Shown: positions 7,446 through 16,712, counted from the first letter of the stretch. The stretch is DNA of 64,000 nt from Chloroflexota bacterium (GCA_014874485.1 JADBJK010000073.1:1-64000); one strand, 5' to 3'. The notes: generated by a model from the letters alone, not told the origin. Program-made: numbers and translations.

Positions 7446-8651
7446 CTACTCCTGGGCCTCCCCCTGGATTTCCAGCAGGCGGGCCTTCAGGGCCTGCCGC
7501 CGTCGTCGGTACGTCTCCTCGTCCAGGTCGCCGGCCTCAAACAGGTCGTCCAGGTCGGCGATGGCCGCCAGGAGTTCCTCGCACTCGTCATCGCAGGGGG
7601 CCGGCGTCGGCTCCACCGCCCCGGACGGCTGCCTGCGCCGCAGGGCCGGATACGCCAGCGCCAGCGCCACCAGAATCAGCAGCAGCCCGCCGATGATGAG
7701 GACGTAGCCCGTGGTGGACAGGCCGCCCGTCGGGGCGCTCGTTAGCGTGCCGCCGGTCGTGGCCGCGCCTTTGAACTCCAGCGTCAGGGTGTCGCCCACC
7801 GCGAAATCCTGCCCCACGTAGCCGATATACGCCTGCGCGCCCGTGCCCATCGTGCCCATGCGCATCATCCGCTCGCTGGACATCTCCACGCCGGAGTCGG
7901 ACAGGAACACGTTCACCGCTTTCGTGGGATAGAGGAACGTGGTGGACAGGGTCGTGGAAGCAGGGTCGTAAGGGATGACATACGACAGAATCACCTGCAG
8001 CGTGCTCTGGCCGGGGATCACCGGCAGCGTGTCCGCGAACCCGTCGGCGGTCTGAACGATGCGACCGGTATCCGCGCCCTCGTCCACCTGGACGTCCTGG
8101 GCCTGGGGCGGCGGCGCAAACCGCACCGTCGTCCGACGCGCGCCCGCCACCGGCTCCGCGCCGATGTACGTGCGGTCGCCGCTGTTGGAGAACGATTGCA
8201 CCTCGTCCACCACCAGCGCCCCGCCGGAGACGGTGATGATGAAGTGCATCCGCGAGATGGAGATGGCCTCGTCGGATGTCGTGGTCTCGTAGATGAACAC
8301 CGTTGCGTCCAGTTGAGTCTGGCCGCTTTCAAACTTCAGCGCGTCGGTGCCATACTGGATGCCCAGGTACTCGGTGTAGGCGATGTACGAGTAGTCGGAA
8401 CCGGTCTCCAGGCCGGAGAACTGGAACCGCCCCTCGGCATCCGCCGTCGTTGTCTGGGCCGGGAGAAACTCCGTGCCCTTGAACCCCTGCAGGGTAACGG
8501 TCAGCCCAGGCGGAAGCGCGGCCCCGGCCGTGCCGTTGACGACCCGGCCGGAGAGGACGCCCTGCGGCGCGGGAGTCTGTGCCGCCCCGCCCGAGGCGAC
8601 GGTCATCAGAAACAACGTTGCCAGCGCGAGGCTGGCGAGGATTCGCTTCAT
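7446..8651 (-). CDS. Exported carboxypeptidase-regulatory-like domain protein with CcmI-like tail
   Basis: A 401-residue protein. It has a signal peptide (cleavage near residue 24, ...SGGAAQ) and a prealbumin-like fold at about 30-115 (GVLSGRVVNGTAG ... AEGRFQFSGLETG). A long extracytoplasmic region follows, then one transmembrane helix at about 325-345 (STTGYVLIIGGLLLILVALA). The short cytoplasmic tail contains LDDLFEAGDLDEETYRRRRQ, which resembles the helix after the membrane anchor of CcmI. The precise function is unknown. Position directly before ccmA and the CcmI-like tail suggest an accessory role in cytochrome c assembly (inference). The start ATG was chosen for the signal peptide. Confidence 0.75.
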   Translation of the reverse strand: MKRILASLALATLFLMTVASGGAAQTPAPQGVLSGRVVNGTAGAALPPGLTVTLQGFKGTEFLPAQTTTADAEGRFQFSGLETGSDYSYIAYTEYLGIQYGTDALKFESGQTQLDATVFIYETTTSDEAISISRMHFIITVSGGALVVDEVQSFSNSGDRTYIGAEPVAGARRTTVRFAPPPQAQDVQVDEGADTGRIVQTADGFADTLPVIPGQSTLQVILSYVIPYDPASTTLSTTFLYPTKAVNVFLSDSGVEMSSERMMRMGTMGTGAQAYIGYVGQDFAVGDTLTLEFKGAATTGGTLTSAPTGGLSTTGYVLIIGGLLLILVALALAYPALRRRQPSGAVEPTPAPCDDECEELLAAIADLDDLFEAGDLDEETYRRRRQALKARLLEIQGEAQE

Positions 8652-8847
8652 GTCATGCCTTCCTTACGACAGATTGCAAGGCGCGCACGCGGGGGCACAA
8701 CATGCGGTGCCCGTGCGCCACGCGGTTCTACAGGTGCGGCGCACCTGTGTTTTTGCTACAACACAAGCCTCGGGACGCGCATCCGGTACAGGCGGCCTGC
8801 TGGTCGCCCGTAACCACGCCCTCTGCGTCCTCTGCGGTGTGTCCCTC

Positions 8848-9300
8848 TCACAGCGGCTTGCCGCACTTGACGCAGAACTTGTCGCCCGGGTCGTAGGGCG
8901 CGCCGCAGTTGGCGCAGACCAGCGCCTGCGCAAGGCTTGCCCCGCACTTGGCGCAGAACCGGTCGCCCGGGTCATAGGGCGCGCCGCACCGCGGACATGC
9001 GCCCCCGGCCGCCGGGGCGGGCTTCGCAGTGTGCCTGCGCGCCTTCCGCATCGCCTGAATGCGCCGCTCCAGTTCATCATCGGCGGCGGCCGCTATCTTC
9101 CGGGTCAGCGCCGCGTACTCGGCCTCGTCCAGTTTGCCCGTGCGAAAGTCCAGTTCAATCTCCTCGGCGTCGGCGTAGGCCATCTGGGTCTCCAGGTCGG
9201 GCACGGACGGAATCGGCCGCTGGCGCATTCCGCGCACCAGCGGATAGGCAACGAAAGCCGCAGCCGCCAACGTCAGCAGGACAACCAGCACCGTACCCAT
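8848..9300 (-). CDS. Membrane protein with CcmI-like helix and two zinc ribbons
   Basis: A 150-residue protein. It has one N-terminal membrane helix (residues 3-18), then EEIELDFRTGKLDEAEYAAL, a CcmI-like segment, and two tandem zinc ribbons, CPRCGAPYDPGDRFCAKCG and CANCGAPYDPGDKFCVKCG. The start ATG overlaps the ccmF stop codon by 1 bp (TAATG), so translation is coupled to ccmF. It stands where ccmH/ccmI genes are usually found, but no CcmH thioredoxin motif (LRCxxC) is seen. Function is unknown; a cytoplasmic scaffolding or regulatory role in the assembly complex is inference. Confidence 0.8.
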   Translation of the reverse strand: MGTVLVVLLTLAAAAFVAYPLVRGMRQRPIPSVPDLETQMAYADAEEIELDFRTGKLDEAEYAALTRKIAAAADDELERRIQAMRKARRHTAKPAPAAGGACPRCGAPYDPGDRFCAKCGASLAQALVCANCGAPYDPGDKFCVKCGKPL

Positions 9301-11267
9301 TATTCCGCCCTCCCCGCTGCCCGTTTCTTCTCGGAGCGGGGCCACATGGCCCAAAGCGTGCCCACGAACAGCAGCCCCCCGCCGATCCACAGCCAGGTTA
9401 CCATCGGGTGCGTCTGAACCTCCAGCGTGGCCAGCCCGTTGGTCTCCAGCCCCGACAGAATCACGTACAAGTCCTCCACCAGGCCAGGGCGGATCGCCAC
9501 CTCGGTTACCCACTGCTCTATGTTCCAGTGGAAGTTCTTTTCCGCAGTCAGGCGGCCCAGCGAGCGATTCCCCTTGCTCACGTCCAGCGTTACGGCGAAC
9601 CGCTGCTTGGCCTCGGTCGGCTGGATGGCGTACTCGGCGTACTTCAGGGAGTAGCCCTGCACCTGCATGGACTCGCCCGGCCGCATGGAGATGGTCGTAG
9701 AGGTCTTGTACACCGACGAGCCGATGACGCCGGCCGCCAGGATGACGATGGCCAGGTGCACCAGATAGCCGCCATAGCGCCGGTGGTTCTTGTTCACCAG
9801 GCGCACGAACGCGACCGGATACGATTCGCCCGTCATGCGCTTGCGGGCAAACCAGCCCCGCCCGAATTCAACCAACACGGACGTGAACACGAACACGCAC
9901 GCGGCGAATCCCAGCACGGCGTAGAGCGGGCGGATGCCGGCCAGCGCCAGCGCAACCCCGAACACGATGGCCATGACGCCGGGCCACAGCATGGCCCGCA
10001 GCACCCGCTGGGGCGACGACCTGCCCCACGCTAGCAGCGGGCAGATGGCGATGATGAGGATGACCGCCGCGCCCAGGGGCGTGAACACGCGACTGTAGAA
10101 TGCCGGCCCCACCGACAGGTCGCGCCCGCTCAGGGCCTGGGCCAGCGCGGGGTACAGCGTGCCGAGGAGCACCGCCAGCCCGATGCCCACCATGCCTAAG
10201 ACGGTAACGAGCAGACTGAACTCGCGCGACAGGAAAGACTCCATCTCGCGCTTGGAAGCCAGTTCCTGCCTGCGCCAGATGCCCAGCGCAACTGTTACCG
10301 CGAGGACGATGAACAGAAACGCGAGGAAATAGTAGCCCAGGGGCGAACGCTGGAACGCGTGCACGGACTCAATCAGGCCGCTGCGGGTTACGAACGTGGC
10401 GAAGACGCACAGCGCGAAGGTGAGCGTCGCCAATAAGACATTCCACCGCTTGAACATCCCGCGCCGCTCTTGCACCATCACCGAGTGCAGGAACGCCGTC
10501 CCCACAAGCCACGGGATGAGGGACGAGTTCTCCACCGGGTCCCAGGCCCAGTAGCCACCCCATCCCAGTTCCACGTAGGCCCACTGCGCGCCCAGCAGGA
10601 TGCCGATGCCCAGAAACAGCCACGCGAACAGGCTCCAGAGGCGGATACCGCGCACCCAGCCGGAGCCGACGCGCCCCGTCGCCAGCGCCGCGATGGCATA
10701 GGCAAACGGGATGGTGTACACCGCGTAGCCGATGAACAGCGTCGGCGGGTGGTAGATCATCCCCGGGTTCTCCAGCAGCGGGTTCAGGCCAATGCCCTGT
10801 CCGGGGTTGGCGGGCAGGAGTTTGAACGGGCTGGAGAAGGTAACCAGGAGGAACAGGAAAAACGCCGCCACGCCCGAGACAACCGCCCCCACGTAGGGCA
10901 GCAGGTCTTCGTTCCAGTCGCGCCTGTGCGACACGGCGATGGCGCCCGCCACTGCCAGGAACAGCAGCCACAGCAGGAGCGAGCCTTCCTGCCCGGCGTA
11001 GAACGCCGAGATGACGTAGGGCACGGACAGGTAGGTGCTCACGTGCTGATAGACGTAGTCCACCTGGAAGTTCCGGGCCAGCAGGAGATAGAGCAAACAC
11101 CCGGAAGAGACGACGGCGAGCGCAGCAACGGCGATGACGGCGTTGCGCCCGCTCTGGACGAGTTCGGGCACGCGTTGGCGCGCCCCGAGGATAGATGCGA
11201 TCATCCCGTAGACGGCAATCGCCAGGGCGATCCACAGGGCCCACTGGCCCACGGTAACTGCGATCAA
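9300..11267 (-). CDS. ccmF: Cytochrome c haem lyase subunit CcmF
   Basis: A 655-residue polytopic membrane protein. The haem-handling tryptophan motif is WGGYWAWDPVENSSLIPWL. The CcmF signature QGIGLNPLLENPGMIYHPPT lies upstream of it and a C-terminal extracytoplasmic domain follows. CcmF transfers haem from CcmE to apocytochrome c. The start is taken as TTG at 11267 because AGGGAG lies 7 bp upstream and the first membrane helix begins a few residues later; there is no in-frame ATG at this point. It lies 56 bp after ccmE and is coupled to the zinc-ribbon gene downstream. Confidence 0.93.
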   Translation of the reverse strand: MIAVTVGQWALWIALAIAVYGMIASILGARQRVPELVQSGRNAVIAVAALAVVSSGCLLYLLLARNFQVDYVYQHVSTYLSVPYVISAFYAGQEGSLLLWLLFLAVAGAIAVSHRRDWNEDLLPYVGAVVSGVAAFFLFLLVTFSSPFKLLPANPGQGIGLNPLLENPGMIYHPPTLFIGYAVYTIPFAYAIAALATGRVGSGWVRGIRLWSLFAWLFLGIGILLGAQWAYVELGWGGYWAWDPVENSSLIPWLVGTAFLHSVMVQERRGMFKRWNVLLATLTFALCVFATFVTRSGLIESVHAFQRSPLGYYFLAFLFIVLAVTVALGIWRRQELASKREMESFLSREFSLLVTVLGMVGIGLAVLLGTLYPALAQALSGRDLSVGPAFYSRVFTPLGAAVILIIAICPLLAWGRSSPQRVLRAMLWPGVMAIVFGVALALAGIRPLYAVLGFAACVFVFTSVLVEFGRGWFARKRMTGESYPVAFVRLVNKNHRRYGGYLVHLAIVILAAGVIGSSVYKTSTTISMRPGESMQVQGYSLKYAEYAIQPTEAKQRFAVTLDVSKGNRSLGRLTAEKNFHWNIEQWVTEVAIRPGLVEDLYVILSGLETNGLATLEVQTHPMVTWLWIGGGLLFVGTLWAMWPRSEKKRAAGRAE

Positions 11268-11323
11268 CGTAAGTCTCCCTTGCTGTCGGTTATGGTAGGG
11301 CAGGGCGCAGGGTCCCGCGCCGC

Positions 11324-11770
11324 CTATCTGGACGTGGCTTGCTCCGTCGCCTTTTCCTCGTACTTGGAGGGGCACTTCAGGAGAATCTGCGTCGCCTGGA
11401 AGGTGCCATCAGGCCCCATCTTCCCCTCGGCGGTCGCCGTTGCCCCATCGCGGAGCATGTCGGGGCGAACGCCCTTGTACACGACGGGGAGCCGCCCCGT
11501 GTCGTCGGCCAGTTCAAAGCGCAGGACGACGTTGTGGGCGTCCCACTCAATCGTGTCCCCGATCACCGTACCGCTCACCCGCACAAGGCGCTCTGTCGGC
11601 GAGGCCGCCTTGACTTCCTTCACGGTCAAATAGGCCGCCGTCGCGCCCTGCATGCTGGAGAAGACCAGGTACGCGATGATGAGGACCACAACGGCCCCGC
11701 CTGCCAGGAATTTCACCTGCTTGGCGGAACGGCGCTTCTGTGCCGGAACGTTCGTCTTGTTCTCTGTCAT
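11324..11770 (-). CDS. ccmE: Haem chaperone CcmE, CxxxY type
   Basis: A 148-residue protein with one N-terminal membrane anchor (about 21-38) and a beta-barrel OB-fold domain (VRVSGTVIGDTIEWDAHNVV). The haem-attachment site is C133-P-S-K-Y137 in place of the usual HxxxY. Cys-type CcmE proteins are known in archaea and some bacteria, where ccmH is typically missing. The rest of the protein has normal length. It heads the ccmE-ccmF part of the cluster. Start at 11770 (MTENKTN) was chosen because the upstream sequence is repeat DNA. Confidence 0.9.
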   Translation of the reverse strand: MTENKTNVPAQKRRSAKQVKFLAGGAVVVLIIAYLVFSSMQGATAAYLTVKEVKAASPTERLVRVSGTVIGDTIEWDAHNVVLRFELADDTGRLPVVYKGVRPDMLRDGATATAEGKMGPDGTFQATQILLKCPSKYEEKATEQATSR

Positions 11771-11794
11771 CTTGCTATCCACCGGTCGTATGTT

Positions 11795-12140
11795 CACCGC
11801 AGAGGCACAGAGGCCACGGAGGAGATTGGTAAGATGACATACCCTCTGCGCTCTCCGCGTCTCCGCGGTGTTAGTACTTTGCCACAGGGATTCTTGGCAG
11901 TTTGTCATTGCGAGGGCGCGCAGCGCCCGAAGCAATCCCAGCAGACTGTCATTCTGAGGCGCGAAGCGCCGAAGAATCTCGTCAACCGAGATGCTTCGCT
12001 TCGCTCAGCATGACAGATGGAGTGTGAGATTGCTTCGCTTCGCTCGCAATGACAACAGGCAATTCTCTCGGTGATCAAGTGCTAACCTGCTTACCGCAGA
12101 AGCACACTCTCCACGCCCTCTGCGTCTCTGCGGTGTACTT
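11795..12140. repeat. Composite of family B and family A repeats
   Basis: 11795-11875 and 12095-12140 are family B pieces (accgcagaggcacagagg, ctctgcgtctctgcggtg). 11876-12080 is a family A copy (ccacagggattcttgg ... caattctctcggtgatcaag). Nothing coding is seen in this gap of about 400 bp. Confidence 0.8.
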
Positions 12141-12174
12141 TATCATCTCGGACAAAGATTGTCAACTTTCCTGC

Positions 12175-13122
12175 CTATCGGCGCTTCACCTTCGCGCCGC
12201 AGTTGGCGCAATACTGCGCGCCGGGCTTCAGCCTGGCCCCGCACTGGTGGCAGAACCCCGCCCCAGCCCCCGCTGGCGCGCCCTTCGGCGGAGCGGTGCG
12301 GCGCGGCTTCTTGCCCGCGGGTCGGCTGACGGGCTGCGGCTTGGGCCGCTTGCGGGCCTGCACGATGGCATACACCGCCGCGCCCAGCAGCAGCGTCCCC
12401 GCGGCGCCCAGCAGGATGTACGCCACCACGTTCTGCGACCCGGATGGCTGGGCCACGTCCTCAAACTGGGCCGTGCCCGGCGGTTGCAGGCCCAGAATCT
12501 CGGACGTCAGGCGCGGGTCGGTCTTCTCGTAGGTGGCGGAGAACTGGAACGTCTGCCCTGCCGCGAACGGGCCCAGGGCGTACTTCTGGAGCGGCAGGTT
12601 GTCAAAGTCCGTGCCCGTGCCGGTGGCGACCGGCGTGAGGTTGAGGTTCTGCGAGCCCGCCGGCGCCTTGATCTCCACCGTCAGGTCGGCCACGTCGTAG
12701 TCCGCGCGGAACTGGTACACGAAGGACCGCAGCGTGTCTGTTACCACCAGTGGGTTGTAGTAGTACTCCATCTGAAACTCGCGGTACGGGTTCGTGTAGG
12801 ATACCGCCAGGAACTCGCCCGCGTCGGCCAGTTGGTAACTGCGGTAGCGGAACTGGCCCGTGGCGTCCACGCCCGCAGTGGCGGCCGGTTTGCCCGCTTC
12901 CTTCGGAATGAGGAAGCGCAACGTAGCCGGCAAAGGCACGTCTTGCGCGATGCTCCCGCGGTAGATGACCAGGACGCCTTCTTGATCGTATTCCGGCCAG
13001 AGCGACACGGTCATGCTCTGGATTCGCACAGGCTCCTGCGCCATGATGGGCGACGCCGCGAGCGCCAGGAGCAGTGCGATCCCCAGCACCGCGAGGCCGA
13101 TTCTCAATGTATAACCCCTCAT
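12175..13122 (-). CDS. Exported membrane protein with C-terminal zinc ribbon
   Basis: A 315-residue protein. It has a signal peptide (cleavage after ...ASPIMAQ), an extracytoplasmic beta-rich region of about 210 residues, one membrane helix at about 235-257 (NVVAYILLGAAGTLLLGAAV), a basic proline-rich linker, and a C-terminal zinc ribbon CHQCGARLKPGAQYCANCG. The architecture echoes the other two anchored proteins of the ccm cluster, so a shared role is possible. No enzyme motif is seen. It has its own promoter at 13152-13179 and is separated from ccmE by repeats. Confidence 0.75.
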   Translation of the reverse strand: MRGYTLRIGLAVLGIALLLALAASPIMAQEPVRIQSMTVSLWPEYDQEGVLVIYRGSIAQDVPLPATLRFLIPKEAGKPAATAGVDATGQFRYRSYQLADAGEFLAVSYTNPYREFQMEYYYNPLVVTDTLRSFVYQFRADYDVADLTVEIKAPAGSQNLNLTPVATGTGTDFDNLPLQKYALGPFAAGQTFQFSATYEKTDPRLTSEILGLQPPGTAQFEDVAQPSGSQNVVAYILLGAAGTLLLGAAVYAIVQARKRPKPQPVSRPAGKKPRRTAPPKGAPAGAGAGFCHQCGARLKPGAQYCANCGAKVKRR

Positions 13123-13151
13123 ACATCCCCCAGGTATTTGTCTAAACTGTC

Positions 13152-13179
13152 ATTATACGGGAACTGGCCGCATTGGCAA
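13152..13179 (-). promoter_or_regulatory. Promoter of the zinc-ribbon membrane protein gene
   Basis: On the minus strand TTGCCA (13179-13174) and TATAAT (13157-13152) are separated by 16 bp. The left end of element E2 begins 8 bp upstream of the -35 box. Confidence 0.6.
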
Positions 13180-13187
13180 ACTGCGCA

Positions 13188-13453
13188 GGCGCATTTCCAT
13201 TTTGGGGCGAGAACGGCCGAATGTCGTTAGGTTGTCGCGCAGAATCTACCTCACCTATCCCCTCCCCGGCCCTCCCCTTTCCTCTCCGCGGGCGGAGAGG
13301 AAAGGGGAGGGTGTGGGAGGGGTTAGGTGAGGTCAAACAGCCCCTTCGCTGTGCGGCGGGCGGCGAAAGTGGATTTCGTTGGTGGGGAGCGGCTCACGGC
13401 CCTGCTCCGACGTGCCCATTGCAGCAGGCTTGCCCCCAAACTGAAATGCACCC
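13188..13453. mobile_element. MITE-like element E2
   Basis: Same family as the element at 326-552. It has ends GGCGCATTTCCATTTTGGGG and, inverted, cccccaaactgaaatgcaccc. A central palindrome is built on cctcacctatcccctccc and cctcccctttcctctccg with its complement. No target duplication can be recognised. Divergent promoters lie just outside both ends: the minus-strand one 8 bp away and the plus-strand one 16 bp away. Confidence 0.7.
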
Positions 13454-13469
13454 GACTCCAGCCGCGCCT

Positions 13470-13498
13470 TTGACGACAGGCGGCGTTCTCGGTACAAT
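13470..13498 (+). promoter_or_regulatory. Promoter of the SAM hydrolase gene
   Basis: TTGACG (13470-13475), 17 bp, TACAAT (13493-13498), 17 bp ahead of the start codon at 13516. Confidence 0.65.
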
Positions 13499-13515
13499 GC
13501 GGGCGAGGTGAGGGG

Positions 13516-14310
13516 ATGGGCATCATCACGCTGACGACGGATTTCGGCCTAGAGGACAGTTACGTGGCGGAGATGAAGGGGGTGATTCTCTCCATCTGCC
13601 CCGACGCCACGCTGGTGGACATCACCCATTACGTGCCGCCCCAGGACATCCGGGGCGGGGCGTTCGTCCTGTCGGCGGCCACTCGCACGTTCCCACCGGG
13701 CGCGGTGCACCTGGCGGTGGTGGACCCGGGCGTGGGCACCGAGCGACGTCCCATCGCGGTGCAGACCGACCGCGGGTTCTACATTGCGCCTGACAACGGG
13801 CTGCTGTCCCTGGTGCTGGCGGAAGAGCCGCCCCGACGCGCCGTCGTGCTGGCCAACCAGGCCTACTACCGCCAGCCGGTGAGCGCCACCTTCCACGGGC
13901 GCGACATCTTTGCACCCGCCGCGGCGTACATCCACAACGGCGTGCCGCTGCAGGCTTTCGGGCCAGACGCAGGCACGCTGCGGCTGTTCGCCGTGCCGCG
14001 CCCGCGGTGGGTGCACGAGGGGCTGCTCGCGGGCGAGGTGCTGCACGTGGACGGGTTCGGCAACATCATCACGAACATCCGGCAGTCGGACGGGGACTGG
14101 GACCGCTTCGCCTACGCGCAGGTGGGCCGCCATAAGACCCGCCGGTTGTGCCGCACCTATGCGGAAGGCCGGCCGCGCGAACCCATCGCCCTGTTTGGCA
14201 GTTCCGGCTACCTGGAACTGGCCGAGCGCGAGGGGGACGCCGCCCGCCGCCTGCGGGCATTTCCGGGGATGCCCGTCCAGGTGGCCTTCCGGGAACCCGC
14301 GAGCCGTTAG
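13516..14310 (+). CDS. SAM hydrolase / hydroxide adenosyltransferase (DUF62 family)
   Basis: A 264-residue enzyme of the chlorinase/fluorinase superfamily. It opens with [20 protein letters not shown]. The residues known to matter in hydroxide adenosyltransferases, an Asp-Arg-His set, can be placed in [15 protein letters not shown] and [12 protein letters not shown]. Members hydrolyse S-adenosylmethionine to adenosine and methionine. There is no sign of the halogenase insertion. It lies 80 bp upstream of murA on the same strand and may share its promoter, although no metabolic link is obvious. Confidence 0.88.
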   Translation: MGIITLTTDFGLEDSYVAEMKGVILSICPDATLVDITHYVPPQDIRGGAFVLSAATRTFPPGAVHLAVVDPGVGTERRPIAVQTDRGFYIAPDNGLLSLVLAEEPPRRAVVLANQAYYRQPVSATFHGRDIFAPAAAYIHNGVPLQAFGPDAGTLRLFAVPRPRWVHEGLLAGEVLHVDGFGNIITNIRQSDGDWDRFAYAQVGRHKTRRLCRTYAEGRPREPIALFGSSGYLELAEREGDAARRLRAFPGMPVQVAFREPASR

Positions 14311-14390
14311 CGGACGTCTTTCACACGGGCGGGCACGCCCCATCGGCAGGCAGAATGCCCGCCTCCAACAACCATCACAGGGAGCGCAAT

Positions 14391-15668
14391 GTGGCGAAAT
14401 TCATCATAGAAGGTGGCAACCGATTACGCGGGCGGGTAACCCCCAGCGGGAACAAGAACGCAGCCCTGCCCATCATGGCGGCATCGCTGCTGACCGACGA
14501 GCCGCTCATCCTGCACAACGTGCCCCGCATCCGCGACGTGGAGACGATGCTGCAACTCCTGCTGGCGTCGGGCGTGGACGCGGAATGGATCGGCGAGCAC
14601 GACCTGCGGCTCCATGCGCGGGATGTGCGGTGCCCACGTCTGGATCCTGTGCTGTGCAAGGAGATTCGGGCGTCCATCCTGCTGGCCGGGCCCATGCTGG
14701 CGCGGCTGGGCCGAGTGGAACTGCCCCCGCCCGGGGGTGATGTCATCGGGCGGCGGCGCGTGGACACGCACTTCATCGGTCTGGGTTCCCTGGGGGCGGA
14801 GTTCGCCATCGGGCAGACGTTCCGACTCTCCACATCGGGCCTGCGCGGCGCCGACATCTTCCTGGACGAGGCCAGCGTTACCGGCACCGAGAACGTGCTC
14901 ATGGCCGCCAGCCTGGCCAAAGGCACCACCATCGTCCGCAATGCGGCGTCGGAGCCGCACGTGCAGGACCTGGCCCGCTGCCTCAACCAGATGGGGGCCC
15001 AGGTGCAGGGCATCGGCACCAACACGCTGTTCATCCAGGGCGTGGATCGCCTCCACGGGACCGAGTTCACCATCGGCTCCAGCCATGTGGAAGTGGGCAG
15101 TTTCATCGGGCTTGCGGCGGCCACGAAGAGCGAACTGACCATCACCGACGCCGTGCCCGACGACCTGCGCATGATTCGGTTGATGTTTGAGCGCCTCGGC
15201 GTCCGCATTGAGATTCGCGACAACGAGGTGTTCGTGCCGGCGGATCAGTCGCTGGAGATCATGCCCGACTTGGGCGGTGCCATCCCCAAGATAGACGACG
15301 CGCCGTGGCCTGGCTTTCCGGCGGACCTCATGAGCATCGCGCTGGTCGTCGCGACCCAGGCCAAGGGGACGGTGCTGTTCCACGAGAAGATGTTTGAGAG
15401 CCGCCTGTACTTCGTGGACAAACTCATCAGCATGGGCGCGCACATCATCCTGTGCGACCCGCACCGCGCCGTCGTCGTGGGGCCAGCGCAACTGCACGGC
15501 GAGCGGCTGGAAAGCCCGGACATCCGCGCGGGTATGGCCCTGCTCATCGCCGCCCTGTGCGCCGAGGGCCAGAGCGAAATTCGCAACATCGGCCAGATAG
15601 ACCGGGGCTACGAGCGCATTGAGGAGAAGTTGCAGGCGCTGGGGGCGAACATCCGCCGGGTAGAGTAG
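14391..15668 (+). CDS. murA: UDP-N-acetylglucosamine 1-carboxyvinyltransferase MurA, Asp-type active site
   Basis: A 425-residue EPSP-synthase-fold enzyme for the first committed step of peptidoglycan synthesis. Lys22-Asn23 sit in [11 protein letters not shown]. The flexible-loop residue that is Cys115 in E. coli is Asp117 here ([15 protein letters not shown]). Asp at this place is known from Mycobacterium and Chlamydia MurA and prevents alkylation by fosfomycin. The start is GTG at 14391, with AGGGAG about 8 bp upstream; no ATG fits. Length is normal. Confidence 0.93.
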   Translation: MAKFIIEGGNRLRGRVTPSGNKNAALPIMAASLLTDEPLILHNVPRIRDVETMLQLLLASGVDAEWIGEHDLRLHARDVRCPRLDPVLCKEIRASILLAGPMLARLGRVELPPPGGDVIGRRRVDTHFIGLGSLGAEFAIGQTFRLSTSGLRGADIFLDEASVTGTENVLMAASLAKGTTIVRNAASEPHVQDLARCLNQMGAQVQGIGTNTLFIQGVDRLHGTEFTIGSSHVEVGSFIGLAAATKSELTITDAVPDDLRMIRLMFERLGVRIEIRDNEVFVPADQSLEIMPDLGGAIPKIDDAPWPGFPADLMSIALVVATQAKGTVLFHEKMFESRLYFVDKLISMGAHIILCDPHRAVVVGPAQLHGERLESPDIRAGMALLIAALCAEGQSEIRNIGQIDRGYERIEEKLQALGANIRRVE

Positions 15669-15671
15669 TAC

Positions 15672-15835
15672 GCTAGCCCAGGGATTCTTGACCGCATGTC
15701 ATTGCGAGGGCGCGCAACGCCCGTAGGGACAATTCATGAATTGTCCCTACTGAGGCGCGGAGCACCGAAGAAGCTCGCCGGCCGAGATTGCTTCGCTTCG
15801 CTCGCAATGACAGCCGGCAATCCCTCTGTCGCAAG
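15672..15835. repeat. Family A repeat with 26-bp palindrome
   Basis: Non-coding spacer between convergent genes. The palindrome TAGGGACAATTCA plus its reverse complement is at about 15725-15750, inside gcgcgcaacgcccg ... gaggcgcggagc. Confidence 0.85.
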
Positions 15836-15846
15836 TGGTAGCCGCG

Positions 15847-16506
15847 TTACGGCTCCTGATAGCGGATCACTTTGGCGGGGACGCCGACCACCACGGCGTT
15901 GTCGGGCACGTCGTCTATGACCACCGCGCCGATGCCGATAACGGCGTTGTCGCCCACGCGGAGGCGCGCGCCCTGCCCCCACTTGGGCGTCATCACCGAC
16001 GCGCCCAGCCCCACCAGCACGTTGCGCCCGATGTCAATCCGCGCGCCGATGGTAGCGCCCGACGAGATGAGCGCGTTGTCGCCGATGACGGTGTCGTGGC
16101 TCACGACGGCACCGGCATCAAAGTACACGTTATTCCCGATGACGGGGTCCACGTACAGCGTAACCCCGGCGGCCACGATGTTCCCCGTCCCCATGCGCAC
16201 GTCTTTGGAGATGTGGGCCGTCGGGTGGATGGCGTTGATGATTTCAAACCCCATCTGGGCCAGCATTTCGGAGAGTCGGCCACGGGCCTTGTTGTCGCCG
16301 ATGGCGCAGATAGCGCCCGTTACGCCGTCGGCCAGCAGCGCCGGGAGTTTGTCGCGCCCGCCGATGACCTGCACGCCGCGCACTTCCTTGCCCCACGTGT
16401 CGGGGCTGTCGTCCACCATCGCCACGACCTGGATATCCTCGCGGTAACTGAGAATGTAGGCCACCATCTTGCCCACATTCCCCGCTCCGTACACGACAAC
16501 GCGCAT
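15847..16506 (-). CDS. NeuD/PglD-like sugar O- or N-acyltransferase
   Basis: A 219-residue protein. The N-terminal Rossmann-like domain begins MRVVVYGAGNVGKMVAYIL. A left-handed beta-helix of hexapeptide repeats follows from about residue 95 (HISKDVRMGTGNIVAAGVTL, VIGDNALISSGATIGARIDI) and it ends VVGVPAKVI. This is the layout of NeuD/PglD acetyltransferases that modify nucleotide-activated amino sugars. A small phosphoglycosyltransferase lies about 200 bp upstream on the same strand, and PglC and PglD are neighbours in bacillosamine pathways. The aminotransferase and dehydratase partners are not in this window, so the exact substrate is unknown. The start at 16506 follows a purine-rich stretch. 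Confidence 0.8.
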   Translation of the reverse strand: MRVVVYGAGNVGKMVAYILSYREDIQVVAMVDDSPDTWGKEVRGVQVIGGRDKLPALLADGVTGAICAIGDNKARGRLSEMLAQMGFEIINAIHPTAHISKDVRMGTGNIVAAGVTLYVDPVIGNNVYFDAGAVVSHDTVIGDNALISSGATIGARIDIGRNVLVGLGASVMTPKWGQGARLRVGDNAVIGIGAVVIDDVPDNAVVVGVPAKVIRYQEP

Positions 16507-16577
16507 CACCCTACCACCTCGGATATGGATTCTGTCCGGAAGACGACGGGCCGGGTAGTGTCCCCACATCCGTTTGA

Positions 16578-16692
16578 TTGTCATTGCGAGGAGCGCAGCG
16601 CCCGTAGGGACAATTCATGAATTGTCCCTACTGAGGCGCGGAGCGCCGAAGAATCTCGCCAACCGAGATGCTTCGCTCGCAATGACAGAGTG
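16578..16692. repeat. Family A repeat with 26-bp palindrome
   Basis: Non-coding. It begins tgtcattgcgaggagcgcagc, contains the full 26-bp palindrome at about 16607-16632 and ends gctcgcaatgacag. It sits between the acyltransferase and phosphoglycosyltransferase genes. Confidence 0.85.
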
Positions 16693-16712
16693 GTTGACAG
16701 GGAACCCGCCCC

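Noticed and set aside
8729-8757. Hairpin caggtgcggcgcacctg with T-run on the plus strand as a terminator
   Set aside because: No plus-strand gene precedes it; on the minus strand, where the genes lie, the T-run is on the wrong side. It looks like another short palindromic repeat.
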